A DNA stretch of 64,000 nt from Beaufortia kweichowensis (taxonomy: Eukaryota; Chordata; Actinopteri; Cypriniformes; Gastromyzontidae), in assembly GCA_019155185.1 (NCBI GenBank), contig CM032816.1, positions 12,833,848-12,897,847 on the forward strand, written 5' to 3'. A program made the translations under genes and the position numbers. Position 1 is the stretch's first letter, and each line of letters opens with the position of its first letter. This document shows, piece after piece, positions 56,701 through 64,000 of this stretch. The notes beneath the pieces are model-generated. The model had not been told where the DNA came from. It saw only the letters and a list, made by a program, of their open reading frames with translations, and did no database searches.

Positions 56701-58921
56701 AAACAAAAGAAATAATAATGCTATACAATTTAAAAGACTTTTGTTTCCATCTTTGTTGCAAGAGTTTTAAAAGAGTCTGTTTCTGTTCTGAAATGACTGT
56801 AACCTTGTGTCAGAATATTAAAATGATTTCTGAAGGATCATGTGACACTGAAGACTGGAGTGACAGATGATGAAAATTCAGCTTTGCATCATTAAGTATA
56901 GTCATATAAAAACCATAATAACATTTTGCAATATTAATGTTAATAATATTAATGTCAGTAATAGGTTTTTAAATTAATGCTTTTAAACATATCAGTCCTT
57001 GTTTTGTTTTTTATAAACGAATACTAAGATATTTTGTTGATATAAGCATTTAAAAAAAATCATGTTTGACATTCTGAATCCAAGATTTCATGTGTATCAC
57101 CCTCATAATGTTTTTTCTTTTGTAAAAGGTTGCAAAAAACATGACACAGGTGACTAAAGCTCTGGATAAAGCTCTGAACTCCATGGACCTGCAGAAGGTC
57201 TCAGCTGTTATGGACAAGTTTGAAACCCAGGTTCAGAATCTAGACGTTCACACCTCGGTAAGTGCTCTCACAGCCGTCTGTTGTATTCTCAATCACATGC
57301 AGTAGCACCATTCTTCATTTCAGTTATTGATTGTAGTAAAATGTTCTCAGACGACTGGTGAGGACCATCATATTGATAAAAACTGTAATATCAACACAGT
57401 GCTGATATTTATAGTTTTAGAAATGATTTAAACAACATTATGTGCTATTTGTCTTAGTAAAAGCTAAGCTAAGACAATTACCAGAGGTGAAAGTGTATCG
57501 CAACATTGTTAAAAATGAAACAGTGTAACACCATTCAGTGCCTGAGGGTGGCGCTCTTCTACAACTCTGGACACTGTTCTGAGTCCTTCAGTGACACTAG
57601 TTTTAACATTAAATCACATCATGGGCTGCAACATTAAAGTTTTACCAGGGTTTTAATAAATAAATGCTTTGTAATTGGAATCGTATTGAAAACAGTTTCT
57701 TATAGTAGTAATATATTGTTTTTTTTCAATGGCTCTTTAAAAAAAAATGTATTCATCAAAAACTGTAAGAATGGCTCTTTGGTGAAGAAAGGTCCTACTA
57801 GAGGACAATATCTAACAAACCTTTAAACAGAAATGTATTTTAACAAAGCGCACCTGATGTTTAGTGTATTTCATTTTTCTTGATGTTCTTCATGTTCCTG
57901 AATTGCTTGTATTTTCGTGTTCTTATGCGTTTCTATAAAGATGGCTGTGAAAGTGCAGCGTGGATTGATCTCAGGATTGATGTTTTTGTGATTGTGGGCG
58001 TCTTGTGTAGGTGATGGAGGACTCGATGAGCTCGGCCACTACTCTCACAACACCGCAGGAGCAGGTGGATGATCTGATTGTTCAGATTGCCGAGGAGAGC
58101 GGTCTGGAGGTGTTAGATCAGCTCAGTCAGCTGCCAGCCGGAGCCACCGCACTGGGAGAAACATCAGCTCGCTCGCATGATAAAGAAGATCAGCTCTCTA
58201 GACGGTACTGCCTTTATTTCAGGATTCATAAACACAACTATTATGGAAGTATGAATATAAATGTTGAACCCAACATTGTACAGTTGCTTTTGTCTTTCTT
58301 CTTCGAAGACTTTGACACAAGACAGAACAAATGTCACAAAGCCCATTTGTAGCATGAACTCAATTTTGACCAAATGTGTAGTTACTGCGCTCTGGATGGC
58401 AGTATATAGAAACTGGATGACATAAACCAGCAAATATTGAAGAGCAGGTAACGTGGGTTTTCCAAAATGATCTTTATTGCCGTTTGTAACGTAGCTATCC
58501 TTCAATGTAAACAGTCTGCGAAGTTGTTCATCACAAATGTGCACGATAAATAAAGATATCGTCTCCCAAAAGAAAGAGTCGACTGTGGATAGTCTTAACG
58601 ATTCGTGATTAGTTTGAGTCTTTGGCCTGTGAGCTATATACTTCACTGAGTAACACATGCCCTACCTGGCCATCTGACCAATCAGAGAAGATTAGAGGAG
58701 GGGTTTACAGTCCTGATGTTCAGAACTGGATGAATCGTTTAGAAAAATGATCTAATATTAAACATATTTTCTGAGAAAGTTACAATGTTTTCTGACCTTA
58801 GATGCATTTAAACATGTTGTAGGGGACACTACTAAGACTTGTCCTCATGTTTATTCATGTACGTGGCTCATGATGCTGATGTGTTGTTGTTTGTTACAGG
58901 TTGGCTGCATTACGTAACTGA
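53755..58921 (+). CDS. chmp1a: ESCRT-III subunit CHMP1A
   Basis: ESCRT-III protein acting in multivesicular body formation, abscission and chromatin-linked functions; its C-terminal MIM helix binds the VPS4 MIT domain. Seven coding exons: 53755-53761, 53898-53917, 54007-54084, 56002-56148, 57129-57257, 58011-58204, 58900-58921, together 597 nt for 198 aa plus stop (human 196). The protein begins MDDTLFQLKFTSKQLERLAK and contains CARVYAENAIRKKNEGLNWL, KVQTAVTMKG, MEDSMSSATTLTTPQEQVDD and the C-terminal MIM-type DQLSRRLAALRN. All junctions are GT/AG and phases agree. The AATAAA at about 59472 is the likely poly(A) signal. Family identity is essentially certain. Confidence 0.97.
55085..55950 (+). 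mobile_element. DIRS-like retrotransposon remnant (tyrosine recombinase end)
   Basis: Lies in the chmp1a intron before the exon at 56002. The plus-strand peptide QPLSRWIVKAIALAYKTSGQ and SSLAVTAHSTRG ... SVQDV matches the C-terminal part of the tyrosine recombinase of fish DIRS elements, including the HSTR region. The downstream 55560-55950 (GGGATCGAGATGCTGCGTCT) looks like the terminal repeat. Stops and frame breaks upstream show that it is dead. Confidence 0.72.
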
Positions 58922-60327
58922 GAGAGATGAAATAAAACGCTTCCTGCTTGGAGGACTTAACTACACCATACATTTTTATACATCATCTATTTATGGACTT
59001 CACTCATACTAGATGATAAGAGATGAAAAATACTTGTCCTTCTTCTGTCATGTTTTCTCTGGACTCTGTTTTTGTTTGAAAGAGTACAGACTAGTTGGAC
59101 AAGAATAATCAGATTTTTCATACGCTGCTGTTTATGGGGTTTTAATTACAGGGCACTTTAGTCATTATCTATTCATTTCTGTACATGTATTTAAACAGCA
59201 GTGTTACCGGCTCACGTTACAGAGGTCATATATATTCTAATGGCAGTAAAGTTCTTATTTTCTTCTTTCTTTCTGTCTTCATGCACACAAGTGTTAGTAG
59301 GTGTTTTCTTCTGACGAGTGTCTCCATCAAATGATATGAGTGAACTGTAAACACCACAAACACATCTTCTTATTAAACATTATTTCTCATCTGTATGGTT
59401 GATGTTTCTCCATGTATGCTCCAAGTCGAGTTATGCTTTCATTTTATTTTTATTTTCTGCAATTATCGTGTAAATAAAGTCAATCTAATGCTGAATGTTT
59501 TTTGTAATGGTACGACATATTATGGTATGCTGTTGGTTGTGTGCTCATCATTTTAAGACTAGAAACCGCTTGAAATGGCCTAAAGTAAATCAATACAATC
59601 AATGTGAAAATCTAGATGAGTTCATATTGATAGCAGGAGCGTTAGTCAATGTTTATCCACCTCAAAGATCAATTTCTTCAAATGTCAAGTATTTCTGATT
59701 TCTCAATATCCAGTTCAACAGCACTACAGCTTTAAATATCCAACATTTATCATTTACATTTAGGAAACATTTTCATTCAAAGCGACTTACAGATACTTAG
59801 GAGATACTGTGAGAATGCCAAATCTAAAGAAGAAAAACATTCGTGTTTGCATTATATTATGCATATTTTATTTGTAAATTTTGTCATTGATTTCATTTTA
59901 CATGACACACACACTCTTTATGTTAGTTTTTGTTTTATGGGATATGTACACACACACACACATACATACACATTTTTCCTCATTAATCTACACTCTCCAT
60001 AAAAATGAAGTAAAAACATATTTTAGAAATCTCTGAAACATCACATTTACAGAAGCATTCACACAAAAACATTATAAATGTAGCTCAGGTGCCTATTTCT
60101 CCTGATTGCTTTTACTTTGTTATTATAGGGTGCTGAGTAATGAGAAAAATAATGAATAAACAAGTAATAAACTGACAACTGTAATAAAGTCAGATGACGG
60201 TCATTTGTTTTTGTAAAGTTGTTGAAATGTCACTCACGACACTTGAGTTATTCATTAACAGCAGAAACGCGCTGTCCCTCATGCAGTCAATCCGCGATCG
60301 GCTTCCGTACTTCCGTGTGCGAGCACA
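58922..60327. other. chmp1a 3' UTR and intergenic DNA
   Basis: The 3' UTR likely ends after the AATAAA near 59472. A SINE-tail-like motif (ATTCAAAGCGACTTACAG) lies at about 59776-59793, and a short (CA)n at about 59948-59962. No gene is recognised. Confidence 0.5.
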
Positions 60328-60573
60328 ATGCCCAGAGTACTCGAGAGATTCTCTAACACAGCCGCTAAAGAGAAGAAGGGGAAAATCCTGGATAAAGTGC
60401 TTCCCTGTCCTGCAGGGTTTACAGTGGCTCTGGTCATTCTGCTGCTCTTCTCTTGTTTCACCTGCAGGAGGCGCTGCGCGGCTCACACAGCCAAATCCAC
60501 CATTCACACCAATGCACATGTCACTCTGTACACAAAACACCATAACCGTTTAATTCCAACACTTGATATCTGA
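60328..60573 (+). CDS. Hypothetical small single-pass membrane protein
   Basis: 81 codons from an ATG in good context (GCACAATGCC) to TGA. It has a basic amphipathic head (MPRVLERFSNTAAKEKKGK), one hydrophobic span (AGFTVALVILLLFSCF, about residues 29-45) and then C-R-R-R-C and a His-rich tail. The preceding 100 bases are CpG-rich, as near a promoter. I do not recognise the family, and overlapping open frames on both strands make chance possible. Confidence 0.3.
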   Translation: MPRVLERFSNTAAKEKKGKILDKVLPCPAGFTVALVILLLFSCFTCRRRCAAHTAKSTIHTNAHVTLYTKHHNRLIPTLDI

Positions 60574-60654
60574 GATTAAAGTGCAAAACTACCTCATGAA
60601 TCACTCTAGGGTTTTTATTATTAAAAATATGCCTTCAGTAATCTCGAACGACTG

Positions 60655-61333
60655 TGATTGGTCCGCCGTGAACAGCGCTGTAAAAAGTCACACGTGACAG
60701 CGCCCCGCCGGTGGTTTCAGCAGCTGTGTGAAAGATCATACATTAATATTAATATACATTGACTTAAAAGACAGTCAAACTGTGAAACAATACAAAAGAA
60801 TAACGCTGTGATTATGACGCATTTGACAGACTCCTCCCCTTCTGAGGTCAGCTGTTATTCTAGTGCTGATGGGAATCGCCCACAGGAACAGCTTGAGCTG
60901 CCCGAACCGGATTCACGAGCACAGATGACGAGTCCAAATGAACGATAATGAAGACAATAATCTTGAGAAATGTTCATCATTATACTCTGAAGCGCTCGGA
61001 CTGCATGTTATGTGTGAATTCTCATTCGCTTCCAGGCAGCAGAAAGTGATTTCCGGTATAAACAGTGTGAGAAGCTGAATGCCATGTAGATCTTTATGAG
61101 CATATCAGGGGAGGAGACGAAGACCCGCGATGATCATCTGTCTGAGGATTATCAGACCTGTGATGATCTGACGTGTTTTCAAAGGATTATTGATTACCCG
61201 TGCTAATCTTATATTGTTTTCAGAGTATTATCAGACCTGTGCTGATGAATGTTTTTCCAGAATCTTAAGAGACGTCCTGTGATGTTCTGATGCCTGGTGT
61301 CAGTGGTGTGTTTGATACCGTCTCGGTGGAGAC
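60655..61333 (+). promoter_or_regulatory. slc10a3: slc10a3 upstream region
   Basis: CpG-rich from about 60655, with an E-box/USF-like CACGTGAC at 60691-60698 followed by GCGCCCCGCC, and probably non-coding 5' exon sequence. Whether an intron separates it from the coding exon cannot be settled by eye. Confidence 0.4.
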
Positions 61334-62704
61334 ATGAAGACACTTCTCGTGTTGAGCTGTCTGTTGTTATTAACTCGAGGAGAAGATTCAGAGAATCAAA
61401 ACCAGGATCCGCTCCACTATCTGCATATCGGCGACGGCTCCTCGAGGGAGTTCGAATTCCCGCAAAACACACGTGGCGTGATCGTCATCTCCAGCCGGTA
61501 CCGCAGCGGCTCAGGGGTGCGGAGGGGTCGTGAGAGTCTGAAACAAACGGTTCGGGTGAGATCGCTGGACCCGGACGTGATCTCCATCCTCAACGTGAGC
61601 AGCAGCGGCCGTACGGGAGCCGTGAGCAGTTACGTCATTAGCATCCGCTCGGGAGTGCCGGGGACGGCTCCTTTACTCATCCAGCTCCTGGACTTGGAGG
61701 AGGATTCCCACCCGGTTTTGATTGAGGAGCGGACGGATTACTCCATAAGGGTGGCGGCGGGCGGAGATGACCCAGCCGCCCGGCTCCTGGAGTCCGGGGG
61801 GCTGTCGCACTTCTCGGAGAACCCGGTTCTGTTTGCACTGCTGCCGCTCATCTTCATCAACAAGTGTGCATTCGGGTGTAAGGTTGACGTAGAGGTTCTG
61901 TTGGGTCTGATGAAAAGACCGGTCCCGCTGCTGCTAGGTGTGGTCGGACAGTTCCTCATAATGCCGCTGTATGCCTACGGGCTGTCCCGTCTGGTGTCCC
62001 TACCCAGAGCGCTGTCGTTGGGTCTGATTATCACATGCTCCGCTCCCGGCGGCGGCGGCGGTTATCTCTATAGTCTGCTGCTGGGTGGAGACGTCACACT
62101 GGCCATCTGCATGACACTCGTGTCCACCGTGGTTGCCGCCGCAGCCATGCCGCTCTCCTCTGCTTTTTACGGCTGGATATTGGGGGCTCACGCAGCTCTT
62201 CACGTGCCCTTCGTCAAGATTCTCGGCACGCTGCTCTTCATCGCGATTCCGATCTCGCTGGGGATGCTGGTGAAGCTCCGTCTGCCCACAGTCGCTGGTG
62301 TTCTGTTGGCCTTCATCCGGCCCTTCAGTTTTGTGCTAATTGTGGGAGGAATCTTCATGGCCTATCAGATGGGCTCCTCTATTCTGGCCAATGTACAATC
62401 TCAGATCGTGGCTGTTGGCGTGACCGTGCCTGTGTTTGGGTTGCTGGTCGGTTTTGGGATGGCGCGGTTGGCAGGGCTGGTCTCAACCCAGCGGAAAACC
62501 GTCAGTATCGAGGTGGGTGTGCAGAACAGTCTCCTGGCATTAGCGGTCATGCAGTTGTCATTCCAGCGGGTGGAAGCAGACTACGCATCCCAGGCGCCGT
62601 TCATCGTGGCGCTCAGCAGCACGTCGGAGATGCTTTTGATAGTTCTCGCTCATATTGCCCACCAACGGCTGTGCCTGCCGGCCACCTCGCGAATCACTGC
62701 CTAA
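61334..62704 (+). CDS. slc10a3: SLC10A3 (P3 protein), orphan bile-acid-transporter family member
   Basis: A 456-codon single coding exon, as in mammalian SLC10A3 (human about 477 aa). The start is a signal peptide (MKTLLVLSCLLLLTRG). An extracellular domain of about 150 residues follows (NVSSSGRTGAVSSYVI, Asn-glycosylation sequon NVS), then about eight or nine membrane spans from LFALLPLIFINKCAFGCKVD on. Diagnostic family text: LGLIITCSAPGGGGGYLYSL, LLGGDVTLAICMTLVST, KILGTLLFIAIPISLG, RKTVSIEVGVQNSLLALAVM, DYASQAPFIVALSSTSEML. The substrate is not established for this member. SLC10A5 is the nearest alternative, but the INKCAFGCK and core segments fit A3 better. AATAAA at about 63069 is the likely poly(A) signal. 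Confidence 0.93.
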   Translation: MKTLLVLSCLLLLTRGEDSENQNQDPLHYLHIGDGSSREFEFPQNTRGVIVISSRYRSGSGVRRGRESLKQTVRVRSLDPDVISILNVSSSGRTGAVSSYVISIRSGVPGTAPLLIQLLDLEEDSHPVLIEERTDYSIRVAAGGDDPAARLLESGGLSHFSENPVLFALLPLIFINKCAFGCKVDVEVLLGLMKRPVPLLLGVVGQFLIMPLYAYGLSRLVSLPRALSLGLIITCSAPGGGGGYLYSLLLGGDVTLAICMTLVSTVVAAAAMPLSSAFYGWILGAHAALHVPFVKILGTLLFIAIPISLGMLVKLRLPTVAGVLLAFIRPFSFVLIVGGIFMAYQMGSSILANVQSQIVAVGVTVPVFGLLVGFGMARLAGLVSTQRKTVSIEVGVQNSLLALAVMQLSFQRVEADYASQAPFIVALSSTSEMLLIVLAHIAHQRLCLPATSRITA

Positions 62705-63370
62705 ATGCCAACTAACAGCAGCGGTCAATCAATACTGCCACACTGAACCTCCATTGGTGGACTGTTTCGAGTATTTCTGTCTTACAACCAAAGGCCTTTA
62801 TTCTTTGTGGCCATTTTTTTCAGCCACTTTTGTAATTTTAATGAACACAATTTTGGCACAACGCTATCATCGTGTATTACAATGACAGTGTTAATGAAAG
62901 ATATTTTTCTAAATAATTTTGTCTAAATGAAATTTCTTTTTTATTCAATTACGAAACAGTTTGTAACCTGTTTACAGATGTGTGATTGAGATGTTGTGTA
63001 ATGATATTACTGTTGATTGTTTATGTGATTGAATCCATATACTATGAAGGTATGAAGGTGATGTGTGAATAAATGCCTTTTGACAAGTCAGATCAGTCTC
63101 TTATTAGCACGGTCTGTGGAAGTTGATCAGTTTTAATTAATTAAGAACCATTGATCACATTATTCACATGTAATTACATTAACCCTCATTGAAAGAGAGA
63201 GTTCAATGTTTTTCAATTTCTTTTTTTTTCAAAAATATTTAGTTACATTGACTAAACAGGCACAGGTTTATATATGTTTTTTGTAAAGGTCTGAAACAGG
63301 CTTTATTTGCAGTATTTGCATGTGTTTTTGATATTTTAACAAGATGAAAATCAGGCTCACTGTATTTGAA

Positions 63371-63538
63371 TAGATCATTTCACGAGACGTAAACAACACT
63401 GGTCCAGAAGCACTTCCTGTTTCACTTTCTTCACACATATAATGTATGTTTGTTAAACATTTCCATTGCATTTGTGTAGTGTTTAAAAACAGGAAGTTCT
63501 TGTGGACCAGTGCTGTTTACGTCTCGTGAAATGGTCTA
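63371..63538. mobile_element. Foldback (palindromic) element
   Basis: Arms of about 55 bp (63371-63425 and 63481-63538) are reverse complements with a few mismatches. The left arm holds ATTTCACGAGACGTAAACAA and CACTGGTCCAGAAGCACTTC, and the right arm holds their complements. The spacer is about 55 bp. It lies just downstream of slc10a3 and could form a long hairpin. Probably a small MITE; no terminase gene. Confidence 0.8.
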
Positions 63539-64000
63539 TATGGTGTTTTTATGAGAACAGAATCACCTGGCTCATTATTTATACTTAACATCTTCTCTTC
63601 CTGTCATTGATCTTTGCTCTTTTTACTGCAGCTGAACTTGATCTTTAGTCTTTGGTAGAGCCGAGTTGTCCGTATGACGAGTTCACGTAGATTTTTTTGG
63701 TACATAATCGGCCCTACTCTGAAAACCAAACACTATGGATACATTTGTTTTACTCTATCTCTTCTTTATAACTTTATCACATTCATGATCACATACTACA
63801 AAGTAATATCTCTGCTCTTCTTACCAAGAGCAAACATGAGAGTTTTAATGATTAACATGGACACTTCCACCTGTTCAAGCCTTGACTTAAACAAACATAA
63901 ACCATATCAACAGGTTTCTCTTCACTAACTTTATCTTCCATTAAACAATGTTACGTCAGATGTAATCAGTTATTATATCAATATATTGTTGTGATGGCAT
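63539..64000. other. Terminal non-coding stretch
   Basis: AT-rich sequence after the foldback element. I see no exon or named repeat. Confidence 0.5.

Noticed and set aside
58164..58658. 164-codon minus-strand open frame
   Set aside because: No recognisable domain, atypical composition, and it overlaps chmp1a exon 6 and its intron.

Overview
This is vertebrate nuclear DNA, almost certainly from a teleost and probably a cypriniform. The genes are intron-rich with GT/AG boundaries and encode vertebrate proteins. Dinucleotide arrays are long. The repeats are fish-type: a tRNA-derived SINE, L2-like LINE, Ty3/gypsy, Gmr1-like and DIRS-like retrotransposons, and hAT MITEs. There is no prokaryotic or viral gene set, no CRISPR array and no convincing new biochemical system. 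The order of the assignment to cypriniforms is inference; the genes are seen directly.

The window is two assembly pieces joined by exactly 100 N (15806-15905). The left piece (1-15805) holds rab3il1 (+, 1097-4025), thyroid peroxidase tpo (-, 5233-about 9570) and the C-terminal half of hps5 (-, 11771-15335). All three are clear by similarity, yet many of their exons carry 1-2 base insertions or deletions, often beside homopolymers. hps5 is cut off at the gap, and its N-terminal half does not appear on the other side.

The right piece (15906-64000) is clean. It carries three exons of ccdc136 (+, 17998-18973), then a transposon-rich stretch (19.2-29 kb). After that comes a complete filamin C gene, flnc (+, 30411-48581): 47 coding exons whose lengths sum to 8094 nt, that is 2697 codons plus a stop. 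It is followed by chmp1a (+, 53755-58921, 7 coding exons, 198 aa), a doubtful small membrane-protein ORF (60328) and intronless slc10a3 (+, 61334-62704, 456 aa).

The genes are not an operon-like unit. ccdc136 beside flnc is the arrangement known from human 7q32. A filamin close to slc10a3 recalls human Xq28 (FLNA and SLC10A3). Jobs: Rab GEF for vesicle traffic (rab3il1), thyroid hormone synthesis (tpo), lysosome-related organelle biogenesis (hps5), muscle actin crosslinking (flnc), ESCRT-III (chmp1a) and an orphan solute carrier (slc10a3).

The points most worth checking are the quality break and possible misjoin at the gap, a 48-nt in-frame cassette-exon candidate and a stop-free 75-nt intron in flnc, the half-size EGF exon of tpo, and a nested retrotransposon set with readable target-site duplications.
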